DNA of 64,000 bases from Pseudoalteromonas rubra (GTDB lineage Bacteria > Pseudomonadota > Gammaproteobacteria > Enterobacterales > Alteromonadaceae). A program made the translations under genes and the position numbers. The notes under the pieces are model-generated. The model was not told the origin of the DNA. It did not search any database and was given only the letters and a program-made list of their open reading frames with translations. Numbering within the stretch: position 1 is the stretch's first letter; each line of letters begins with the position of its first letter. The DNA is taken from positions 248,001 through 312,000 of the forward strand of contig NZ_PNCJ01000017.1 of assembly GCF_005887115.1 (NCBI RefSeq). Direction: 5' to 3'. Positions 56,561-64,000 of the stretch are shown piece by piece.

Positions 56561-59059
56561 GCCTGGCTGAGTTGATAACCAGGCTTTCTTGCGCTCTGAC
56601 ATAATATCCAGCTGGTTTTGATCCACATCCAGAGTCGGTAGGATCTGCTCTGTAACATCTATCAGATCACAGACTCCGGCGACATTCCACAGTGCCTCTT
56701 CGAGTCCCTTTGCTTTGTGTATGGCATAATGACTGACATACCTTAGTTCGTTGGCCAGATAGTCCATGTCAGGTCGCCCTGTTTTGGATATATACAAATG
56801 AAACACAAACAGTAACTCTTTTTTCAATGCACGCTTGATGAACAGGAACAAAGGTTCGAATGATTCTCCCGCGACAACACATTGGCTTTTCAGCGCGTCT
56901 TTCAGTTCAGTGGCTTGCGGATCAAAACGTAAGAATACGGTGTATTGCAGAGGCTTATCCTGACGTGATTGCTTGCGTAGTCGCTCACTAAGATATTCAC
57001 CAATGAAGTCACTGGGTAACAGGCCATGAGCCTGGACATATTCCTGATGGTTATGGTTGATCACCTCAGAGAGTAAAATCGTATGGAGTGCTGTAGGGTA
57101 GAGGCCTTGGCCTATTGCGCCAATCCGAAAATGAGCCGCTGCTTTGTGCAAGTACAGGGGGAACTGGCAAATACTCTTGGTGACCATATTACGCAGTGCA
57201 TGGGACAGTCCGGGGATCCTTGGTGCTTCTTCGCAGGGTTGAAGCTTATTTTTATTGCTTTCAATCAGGATCTTGAAAAATGTAATGGCTGTGTGCTGCA
57301 CATTGCTGAGAATGTTCACCTTGAGGTTAATAATGGTTTTTGCTTTATTGACAGCCATTACCTCATACCTGAGTTTCGTCAGGTTATGTTGCTTGGTGAT
57401 TTTCTGCAGCTCAGGTAGGTCGAGGTGCACAATATCCCCTTTCTGTAGCGTCGTGGCCTCTTCCAGTGCCACCTGTAAGCCCATTACGGAAAAGTCTCGG
57501 GTGTGACCATTTAAAGCTTGTCCGTCGTCTTGTACAACGGTGGCTGCGGTTTTGTATAAATAGCGTTTGTGAGAGCGCAGGTTGACATACTCCAGGGCCA
57601 CAACTTCGAGTGGCGGAGGGACCTTTGCTTTGCCGTGACCAAACTGCTTGATTAGGTTGACCTGCTCTTTGGGGTATTGCAATGCCTGATAATAAGCCGT
57701 TTGCTGCTCAGTGGTAATATCGCTGAGGGTCATCAGGTACTTGACGTTTTCTATCAGTCCCTGCACGCGAGGCGTGGGGCGCTTATTGAGCTTTTCCACA
57801 TTCTTTCCCGCACTGGATGGCAGGGACAAAGGAATAAAGGCATCCTCATGATGACTTGGCATAAGCTGCACTTTAAAGATCCGCCAGCTGTCTTTTTGAC
57901 TGCCAAAGCCCATAAACAAATCATGCAATTCCGCAGATTTTTTCAGTTCCCAGTCAAAGGCAGAGTAAAAGTAGATTTTACCGTTTTTACCATGAGTGAA
58001 GGTGTAGCAGAAAGCTTCTTTCACGGGTTCCGGACGCTGCAGCAACATATCCAGACGTTGCTGATTAAACACGCTATAAAGGGAAGACGTTTTGCGCTCA
58101 TCCTCAAAATAGTAGTTGATGTGTGCATTGTTTTCATTGGTCAGGACCAGGCTCGGGTAGAGCATAGTGTTGGCCTGGCTGAAAAATACAAACAGGGAAT
58201 TGACGCGCGGCAGGTAATATTGTTCATACCCCTTACACACGACGGCATCCATTGTATTATCCAGGTTGATTTTATAACGTCGTTTGTTGCCATGGATAAA
58301 GCTTTGCAGGAAGTCGTCAAAGCCGCTGTTGTTCTCCACAAACGTACGTTTGAGGCGAACATGATTATACTCATTGGATACTGGCTCAACGGCGACGACT
58401 TCATACTGGATCCCGCTTTTCAGGCCCAGCTCAAAATCTTGCTCCAACCCGACCAGTCTTAGCGACACCAGATCGCCTTTATGCAGGTGATAGTTTGGTG
58501 CCAATTTGATCTTGGCACCGCTGAGCGATATGTCCGAGGTACTGGCATTGGCGAGCCGTTGATTACCAAACTCGACGGTGATCTTGATTGAATAGTTCAT
58601 CCGTTCTTCGATGCGACTTTCATAAGAAGCAAAGCGGATATAATGAGTTGCCTGAGAGACGTCCAGTCCGGTGACATCTTCATCTTGCTGCTGGGCTGCC
58701 TGTTTCTGCATCACCTTAAAATTATTGTCGGTGTTCATGACCGCTTCGTATACGGCTAAGGTGTAGCCGCCATAACGGGCGACTTCCTGTTCGAACACTC
58801 GAATCGCAACATCGTCCATAAAATGTTGCTTACCTTCGTATTCATAGGGTTTAACTTGACCTGAAACCTGACCGCGCAGGTCAATAAAACGGGCAACAGG
58901 TTGTGACAGCCTGGTCATTTCCATTTTCAGCAAGAACTGATCCGGCTTACTGAGTTGCGCCGTTTTTTGCTTGAAGATAAAGTCAAAATTAGGATCGCCG
59001 AGATCAATCTTTAATTCATCTATTAAGTCTTGGTATTGTTGTAATTTATCTTCAGCCAT
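56555..59059 (-). CDS. Large double-PilZ-domain protein (c-di-GMP effector candidate)
   Basis: Cytoplasmic protein of 834 residues without signal or membrane segment. Two PilZ-like domains can be seen. The first, near residues 148-260, has ESRIEERMNY (RxxxR-like) and SDISLSGAKI (DxSxxG); the second, near 485-600, has RSHKRYLYKT and RDFSVMGLQV (DxSxxG). PilZ domains bind cyclic di-GMP. The segments between and after (about 260-480 and 600-834) have no domain I can name. Proteins of this size and layout occur beside radA in Alteromonadales. It may couple c-di-GMP to surface behaviour, but no partner is evident. Confidence 0.82.
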   Translation of the reverse strand: MAEDKLQQYQDLIDELKIDLGDPNFDFIFKQKTAQLSKPDQFLLKMEMTRLSQPVARFIDLRGQVSGQVKPYEYEGKQHFMDDVAIRVFEQEVARYGGYTLAVYEAVMNTDNNFKVMQKQAAQQQDEDVTGLDVSQATHYIRFASYESRIEERMNYSIKITVEFGNQRLANASTSDISLSGAKIKLAPNYHLHKGDLVSLRLVGLEQDFELGLKSGIQYEVVAVEPVSNEYNHVRLKRTFVENNSGFDDFLQSFIHGNKRRYKINLDNTMDAVVCKGYEQYYLPRVNSLFVFFSQANTMLYPSLVLTNENNAHINYYFEDERKTSSLYSVFNQQRLDMLLQRPEPVKEAFCYTFTHGKNGKIYFYSAFDWELKKSAELHDLFMGFGSQKDSWRIFKVQLMPSHHEDAFIPLSLPSSAGKNVEKLNKRPTPRVQGLIENVKYLMTLSDITTEQQTAYYQALQYPKEQVNLIKQFGHGKAKVPPPLEVVALEYVNLRSHKRYLYKTAATVVQDDGQALNGHTRDFSVMGLQVALEEATTLQKGDIVHLDLPELQKITKQHNLTKLRYEVMAVNKAKTIINLKVNILSNVQHTAITFFKILIESNKNKLQPCEEAPRIPGLSHALRNMVTKSICQFPLYLHKAAAHFRIGAIGQGLYPTALHTILLSEVINHNHQEYVQAHGLLPSDFIGEYLSERLRKQSRQDKPLQYTVFLRFDPQATELKDALKSQCVVAGESFEPLFLFIKRALKKELLFVFHLYISKTGRPDMDYLANELRYVSHYAIHKAKGLEEALWNVAGVCDLIDVTEQILPTLDVDQNQLDIMSERKKAWLSTQPGT

Positions 59060-59195
59060 AGGTACACATTTTAAATCAGCAGATCTTACCCGGTTATTGT
59101 TTTAGCCTTTGCCAAATTTATGTCAGTATTAACGCTTACTGTTGAACTAAGCTTAATTGAGTTTTAATTTAAGCAATAACTATGCCTTGATTTTT

Positions 59196-60566
59196 ATGGG
59201 AAAAAAGAAAACCGCATTTGTCTGTAGTGATTGTGGAGCGGAATTTGCTCGATGGCAAGGGCAATGTTCTGAATGTAAAGCCTGGAATACGATTACTGAG
59301 TTCAGAGTCCCTTCTGTAAAAGCGGCGCCACGGGCCGGAACTATGGCTGGGTATGCCGGTGTCGTCGAAGCTAAAGTTCAGACGCTGGATGAAGTTAATC
59401 TCGAATCTTTGCCAAGATTTACTACTGGATTCAAAGAGTTTGACCGTGTGCTCGGTGGTGGGGTGGTGCCTGGCAGCGCCATTTTGATTGGTGGAGAACC
59501 CGGTGCCGGTAAGAGTACTTTGCTGTTGCAGACCATGTGTTTGCTTGCCGAGACTATGTCTACCCTATATGTAACGGGTGAAGAGTCTTTGCAGCAGGTT
59601 GCGATGCGGGCCAAACGCCTTAGCCTGCCAACCAACAAACTACGTACCCTGGCTGAAACAAACGTTGAGAGCATTTGCCAGCTGGCATTGCGTGAAAAGC
59701 CGGCCATCATGGTCATTGACTCCATTCAGGTGATGCACATGAGTGATGTGCAGTCCGCACCGGGCAGTGTTTCTCAGGTGCGAGAAAGCGCCGCTTACCT
59801 GACCCGTTTTGCCAAGCAAAACCAGGTTGCCATTATTATGGTCGGCCATGTGACCAAAGATGGATCTCTGGCTGGACCTAAAGTGCTGGAACATTGTATC
59901 GACTGCTCCATTTTGCTTGAAGGCAGTAGCGACAGTCGTTTCAGAACTTTGCGTGGTAACAAGAATCGATTCGGTGCTGTAAATGAGCTTGGGGTCTTTG
60001 CAATGACAGGTCAGGGGTTAAAAGAAGTCAGTAACCCGTCTGCTATTTTCCTCAATCGCGGAGAAGAGCAAACTCCAGGTTCTCTGGTGATGGTGATCTG
60101 GGAAGGTACTCGGCCATTGCTGGTGGAAGTGCAGGCGCTGGTGGATTACTCCCAACTGGCCAATCCGCGACGCGTGACGGTCGGCCTGGAGCAAAATCGA
60201 TTGGCAATGCTCTTAGCCGTACTGCATCGTCACGGTGGTTTGCAGGTAGCGGATCAGGATGTGTTTGTGAACGTGGTGGGCGGGGTTAAGGTGTCTGAAA
60301 CCAGTGCTGACCTGGCATCAATAGCGGCGTTGGTGTCCAGCTTTAAAAATCATGCGCTGGAGCGCCAGATGGTGGTGTTCGGCGAAGTTGGCCTTGGTGG
60401 AGAGATCCGCCCGGTACCCAGTGGCCAGGAAAGGCTGCGCGAAGCCGCGAAACATGGTTTCAAACGTGCTATTGTACCCATCGCAAATAAACCAAAGGAC
60501 GCCATTGAGGGCATGGAGGTCGTTGCCGTTGCCAGTCTCAGTGATGCACTTGAAGCCTTGTTTTAA
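59196..60566 (+). CDS. radA: DNA repair protein RadA (Sms)
   Basis: RecA-like branch-migration ATPase of 456 residues. The N-terminal zinc finger is CSDCGAEFARWQGQCSECKAWN near residue 10; Walker A GGEPGAGKSTLLLQ is near 98; the RadA-specific KNRFG motif (RGNKNRFGAVNELG) is near 255; the Lon-protease-like C-terminal domain has GEVGLGGEIRPV near 402. It processes recombination intermediates. The ATG at 59196 gives the canonical start; an upstream in-frame TTG is unlikely. It is divergent from the PilZ gene. Confidence 0.97.
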   Translation: MGKKKTAFVCSDCGAEFARWQGQCSECKAWNTITEFRVPSVKAAPRAGTMAGYAGVVEAKVQTLDEVNLESLPRFTTGFKEFDRVLGGGVVPGSAILIGGEPGAGKSTLLLQTMCLLAETMSTLYVTGEESLQQVAMRAKRLSLPTNKLRTLAETNVESICQLALREKPAIMVIDSIQVMHMSDVQSAPGSVSQVRESAAYLTRFAKQNQVAIIMVGHVTKDGSLAGPKVLEHCIDCSILLEGSSDSRFRTLRGNKNRFGAVNELGVFAMTGQGLKEVSNPSAIFLNRGEEQTPGSLVMVIWEGTRPLLVEVQALVDYSQLANPRRVTVGLEQNRLAMLLAVLHRHGGLQVADQDVFVNVVGGVKVSETSADLASIAALVSSFKNHALERQMVVFGEVGLGGEIRPVPSGQERLREAAKHGFKRAIVPIANKPKDAIEGMEVVAVASLSDALEALF

Positions 60567-60581
60567 AGGAAACTTACAAAA

Positions 60582-61499
60582 ATGAAAAAGTCTACGATCA
60601 TGCTGGCACTCGGTGGTGCATTGTCAGCGGCTGTTGTTGGTGCACATATTTATGCTAATCAGCAGGCTGAACTCGTTGTCGAACAGCAGATCACACAATT
60701 TGCAGAGCAATCTGACATGCTGATCGAGTATCAGGGATCTTCGTACAACCTGTTCACCAATACTGTTAAAGTGCAGTCTCTGGTGGTCAAAGATGCTGCA
60801 GAGCAGCAGGCACTGATAAACATTGGTGAATTCAGTTTACAGGGCTACGAAGCAGATAGAATTAGTGATTTTACTGAGGTGAAACTGTCTAATGTAACCT
60901 TAAGTCCTGCCATTGCAGCTGAACTCGAACAGCAATCTACCGCTTTGGCCGGTACACACTTCGCACTTACTTCATCTATGCGTTACGACGAACAGACAGG
61001 CAACAGCCAGTTTAGATCGGCGGTTGAGGCTGCAGGTGTTGTTGGTCTTGAGTTTAACTTTGACCTTGGTAACAGTGCTGAATTGATGAGTACGTCACTT
61101 GAGATGCAGCAACAGGGGTCAGAGATCACTCTGGAGCAGGAGTTGCAAATGCAGAGCAAGCTGCTCTCTGCATTGCAGTCACTTGAGCCGCAAAAGCTGA
61201 CCTTTGCAATTGACGGACAGCCAAAGCTGGAACTTTTAGTGACCGAGCTACTAACCAGCAAAGGGCTGACTAAGGAACAGTTTCAGCAGATGCTGACAAT
61301 GCAGCTTGCTCAGGTGCCTGTATCTGATGCCGTCAAACAAGGGATAACAGGGTTTGCCTCCGGGCTAAATACCTTAAAGGTCGATGTGTCAGTGGATGAA
61401 GCAATGAACTTTGACGCCTTTTCTCAGCAAGTTCAGATGCTAGCTGCGGATCCGGAGGGGCTCGAAAAATTCTTAAACCTGACAGTGAGTGGTTCCTAG
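60582..61499 (+). CDS. Exported protein of unknown function
   Basis: Protein of 305 residues with an N-terminal membrane/signal segment (~5-25, MLALGGALSAAVVGAHIYA). The rest is hydrophilic, rich in Gln, Glu, Leu and Ser (QQQ, LEQQ, LQSLEPQ), and looks like alternating strand and helix without catalytic signatures. It faintly resembles periplasmic DUF945-type proteins but I cannot assign it. It follows radA by 15 bases on the same strand, so the two may be co-transcribed. A strong terminator ends the unit. Confidence 0.75.
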   Translation: MKKSTIMLALGGALSAAVVGAHIYANQQAELVVEQQITQFAEQSDMLIEYQGSSYNLFTNTVKVQSLVVKDAAEQQALINIGEFSLQGYEADRISDFTEVKLSNVTLSPAIAAELEQQSTALAGTHFALTSSMRYDEQTGNSQFRSAVEAAGVVGLEFNFDLGNSAELMSTSLEMQQQGSEITLEQELQMQSKLLSALQSLEPQKLTFAIDGQPKLELLVTELLTSKGLTKEQFQQMLTMQLAQVPVSDAVKQGITGFASGLNTLKVDVSVDEAMNFDAFSQQVQMLAADPEGLEKFLNLTVSGS

Positions 61500-61516
61500 T
61501 CTGACTTTCTATCAAT

Positions 61517-61545
61517 AAAAAAGCCACCTGACGGTGGCTTTTTTA
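61517..61545. terminator. Bidirectional terminator after the radA unit
   Basis: Stem AAGCCACC / GGTGGCTT with a TGAC loop, flanked by A-run and T-run (extends to a 12-bp A/T-ended stem). It can serve both the radA unit and the convergent mepM-like gene. Confidence 0.9.
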
Positions 61546-61580
61546 TTTAGCTGTTTGCTAGCAAATTATACGACTTGGTA

Positions 61581-62918
61581 TTAGTCGTTCAGAGCAAGCA
61601 TCAGCTCGCGATTACGCTCCAGCTTAGCCAGCATTTGTTGCGCCAGAGGCTTAAACGTTGCCAGCTCTGTAGCTGGAAGTGGCTGTGACTTCGGCAGTTT
61701 AACCGTACGTGGGTTGCGATGCACGCCATTCACCAAAAACTCATAGTGAAGGTGCGCACCGGTAACCCGGCCAGTAGCACCGACAGTACCAATTTTCTGG
61801 CCCTGCTTGACCTTCTGACCTTGTTTAACGTGACGCTTATGCAAATGCAGGTATTTAGTCACATACTGACTGCCATGCTGAATAAAGACATAATTACCAT
61901 TCAGACGGTTGTAGCCAGATTTAATGACTTTACCATTACCAGCTGACACCACAGGAGTGCCTGTTCTGGCGGCATAGTCAATCCCGCGATGTGCCGATAC
62001 ACGACCAGTTACCGGATGCAAACGACGCGGGTTGAAATTTGAACTAATATACTTAAAATCAACCGGGGCCCGCAGGAAGGCCTTTTTCATGCTACGCCCT
62101 TCAGGGGTGTAAAAGTCACCGTCGGAGTGACGTACCGCGGTATAACGTTCCCCTTGGTTAATGAACTCGGCAGCGATGATTTTGCCTGTACCTATTTCTT
62201 CACCATCCACAAAATGTGATTCATAGATCAGAGCAAACTGATCGCCTTTACGAATATCATTGGCGAAGTCGACATCCCAGCCAAAGATATGGGCAAAGTT
62301 CATGATCTGGCGTTCAGTCAAGCCTGCGGTAATACCGGCGGTCCAGAAGCTGGATTTGATCTCGCCCCCAGCTGATTTTTCGATCGTTTCTATCTCTTTA
62401 CTTTCGATCCGTGTGGCGTAGTTACCTTCCTCATTACGACTGACAAGCAGCGTATCTGTTTTCGAGAGTACGTATTTCAGCTGTAATAATTCACCCTGTT
62501 CATTACTGGCAAAGCTCAGCACTTCACCTGGGTGGATCTTGGTGAGTTTACGGGTTTCAGCGTTGGTATTGACGAGCTTATGTAGCGTTTGTGCTGAAAA
62601 GCCGGCGCGTTTAAAAATCACTGCCAGGCTATCACCGTTGCGTACCTGGTGGTCTTTGAAGTCGTATTGGATAGTTTCCGGTACAACCGGCTCAGCTGTG
62701 TCTACAGGCGCTTCGCTCAGTTCAGTGAGCTCAGGTTGTTGCTCACCGACATTGAGTGGCAGCTCATATCTTTTGCCAACTTCGAGCGCGCTTTTGTCGT
62801 GATCTCGGGAGGCTGTTGCCTTCTCAGATGGGATGAGTGCAATAGCGACCATTGCTGACAGCAAGCCCAGGATCAGCAACTTGTGTTTTTTTGGGAGTTT
62901 GTGCACTGCATGTACCAT
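61581..62918 (-). CDS. mepM: M23 murein DD-endopeptidase, MepM/YebA-like
   Basis: Envelope-anchored peptidoglycan hydrolase of 445 residues. An N-terminal membrane/signal segment (about 13-30), then a LysM/OapA-like region (HQVRNGDSLAVIFKRAGFSAQTLHKLV near residue 90), a middle domain, and a C-terminal zinc peptidase: HRGIDYAARTGTP near 307 (the HxxxD ligands) and GAHLHYEFLVNG near 387 (HxH). It cuts D-Ala-mDAP crosslinks so that the sacculus can grow. The start is ATG; the gene is divergent from tyrS with about 150 bases between, so promoters for both probably lie there. Confidence 0.93.
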   Translation of the reverse strand: MVHAVHKLPKKHKLLILGLLSAMVAIALIPSEKATASRDHDKSALEVGKRYELPLNVGEQQPELTELSEAPVDTAEPVVPETIQYDFKDHQVRNGDSLAVIFKRAGFSAQTLHKLVNTNAETRKLTKIHPGEVLSFASNEQGELLQLKYVLSKTDTLLVSRNEEGNYATRIESKEIETIEKSAGGEIKSSFWTAGITAGLTERQIMNFAHIFGWDVDFANDIRKGDQFALIYESHFVDGEEIGTGKIIAAEFINQGERYTAVRHSDGDFYTPEGRSMKKAFLRAPVDFKYISSNFNPRRLHPVTGRVSAHRGIDYAARTGTPVVSAGNGKVIKSGYNRLNGNYVFIQHGSQYVTKYLHLHKRHVKQGQKVKQGQKIGTVGATGRVTGAHLHYEFLVNGVHRNPRTVKLPKSQPLPATELATFKPLAQQMLAKLERNRELMLALND

Positions 62919-63071
62919 AACGTGCCTTTTCCGCTGTCAAGAATTATTGCAAATAATAGTGCAGCATATACGTAATAATGCGCAAATACCAGTCTTTTAT
63001 ACATTTAAACTGCCCCGAATATAAGCTAAAATCGGGCGATTAACTGATTAAATTGTTGGAGTGAGGTTGGC

Positions 63072-64000
63072 GTGACAACTGTGGACATAGAAACGGCACT
63101 GGCAGAGATAAAGCGTGGTGCTGAAGAGATTCTGATTGAAGAAGATTTAAAAGAAAGACTGAAGTCTGGTAAAAAGTTGCGGATCAAAGCCGGATTTGAT
63201 CCAACAGCGCCAGATCTGCACCTGGGCCATACTGTCCTTATCAACAAGCTAAAAACTTTCCAAGACTTAGGCCACGAGGTCATTTTCCTGATCGGGGATT
63301 TCACAGGCATGATTGGTGATCCAACCGGCAAAAATGTCACACGTAAGCCACTGACACGTGACGATGTCCTGGCCAATGCTGAAACCTATAAAGAGCAAGT
63401 GTTTAAGATCCTGGATCCAGCTAAAACCACAGTAGCGTTCAATTCCGAATGGATGGAAAAATTAGGCAGTGCGGGCATGATCAAGCTTGCAGCACGTCAA
63501 ACGGTTGCCCGCATGCTGGAACGTGATGATTTCAAAAAGCGTTACGCTGGCGGTCAGTCAATTGCCATCCATGAATTCCTGTATCCTCTGGTTCAGGGGT
63601 GGGACTCTGTAGCGCTTGAAGCAGATGTTGAGCTGGGTGGTACCGATCAGCGTTTTAACCTGTTGATGGGCAGGGAATTGCAAAAAGAAGAAGGTCAGAA
63701 GCCGCAGACCGTGCTGATGATGCCGCTGCTTGAAGGTACCGACGGGGTGCAGAAAATGTCCAAGTCTTTGGGCAACTACATTGGTATCACAGATGCACCA
63801 AACGATATGTTTGGTAAAGTGATGTCGATCTCTGATGAGCTGATGTGGCGCTACTATGAGTTGCTCAGTGCTAAATCTCTGGAAGAGATTGCTGGTCTGA
63901 AAGAAGAAGTGGCTGGTGGTCGCAACCCACGAGACATTAAAATCGAGTTTGCCAAAGAAATGATTGCACGTTTCCACAGTGAAGCGGATGCCGAAGCGGC
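63072..64000 (+). CDS. tyrS: Tyrosyl-tRNA synthetase TyrS (3' end beyond window)
   Basis: Class I aminoacyl-tRNA synthetase, about 309 residues visible; the window ends before the stop. The start is GTG with a GAGG site five bases upstream. The HIGH-like motif is in [14 protein letters not shown] near residue 50, and [11 protein letters not shown] is near 229, with [17 protein letters not shown] near 75. The form with [24 protein letters not shown] at the N-terminus is the TyrS2 (TyrRZ-like) type, not the E. coli TyrS type. It charges tRNA-Tyr and is essential unless a second copy exists. Confidence 0.96.
   Translation, partial: MTTVDIETALAEIKRGAEEILIEEDLKERLKSGKKLRIKAGFDPTAPDLHLGHTVLINKLKTFQDLGHEVIFLIGDFTGMIGDPTGKNVTRKPLTRDDVLANAETYKEQVFKILDPAKTTVAFNSEWMEKLGSAGMIKLAARQTVARMLERDDFKKRYAGGQSIAIHEFLYPLVQGWDSVALEADVELGGTDQRFNLLMGRELQKEEGQKPQTVLMMPLLEGTDGVQKMSKSLGNYIGITDAPNDMFGKVMSISDELMWRYYELLSAKSLEEIAGLKEEVAGGRNPRDIKIEFAKEMIARFHSEADAEA

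Noticed and set aside
57677-58462. 261-codon open frame antisense to the PilZ gene
   Set aside because: It lies wholly within the PilZ gene on the other strand. The PilZ frame is 834 codons with two domains, so this is a shadow.

Overview
The window looks like a chromosome segment of a marine gammaproteobacterium of the Pseudoalteromonas / Alteromonadales type. This rests on gene content and order, not a database search: nadC-ampD-ampE, pilA-pilB-pilC-pilD-coaE-yacG, radA, mepM-tyrS, a cpxRA/cpxP-like pair and a WbpM/YjbH-bounded polysaccharide locus. GC content is moderate to low, lowest in the glycosyltransferase, polymerase and flippase genes.

About the first 42 kb is a large surface-polysaccharide region made of two modules. 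Module 1 (1-11239, + strand) has the end of an SLBB export protein, WecA (initiating HexNAc-1-P transferase), Wzz, a TviB-type UDP-HexNAc 6-dehydrogenase, glycosyltransferases, Wzx, Wzy and a WecG/TagA-family transferase. Next to the dehydrogenase lie scars of a lost wbpD-wbpE pair. A transition zone (11240-16492) holds a minus-strand acyltransferase-3/SGNH O-acetylase, a minus-strand UDP-glucose dehydrogenase, a gene fragment and a long gene-free leader.

Module 2 (16493-39952, + strand) is a complete Wzx/Wzy-type capsule/EPS locus. It starts with Wza-Wzb-Wzc, then four genes for UDP-2,3-diacetamido-2,3-dideoxyglucuronate (TviB/WbpA-like, WlbA/WbpB, WbpD, WbpE), then Wzx. Next comes an amidination block (WbpG-like, Wzy, GT4, HisH, HisF, second WbpG-like). 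It is followed by a GT4 and a three-gene PIG-L deacetylase / LpxD-like acyltransferase / FabG-like reductase block that I read as an N-acyl-exchange module. It closes with a GT4, a WbpV-like reductase, a PglC/WreU-type initiating transferase and WbpM. A clear terminator follows, then a YjbH-family gene. The predicted product is an acidic glycan with N-acetylquinovosamine, diacetamido-uronic acid with acetamidino groups, and possibly an unusual N-acyl group.

The remaining 22 kb (42.3-64 kb) is ordinary core genome: hpf, trmL, fieF, a lysophospholipase-like hydrolase, cpxA/cpxR with a divergent cpxP/spy-like gene and two CpxR-box candidates, yacG, pilB, coaE, pilD, pilC, pilA, nadC, ampD, ampE, a large double-PilZ protein, radA, an unrecognised exported protein, a mepM-like M23 peptidase, and the start of tyrS, cut by the window end.

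Most notable are: the decayed duplicate of the diacetamido-uronate cassette; two WbpG paralogues, one lacking a conserved Cys pair; a HisF-like protein lacking the catalytic Asp11; the deacetylase/acyltransferase/reductase trio; and a WbpV-like reductase whose YxxxK tyrosine appears to be Thr.
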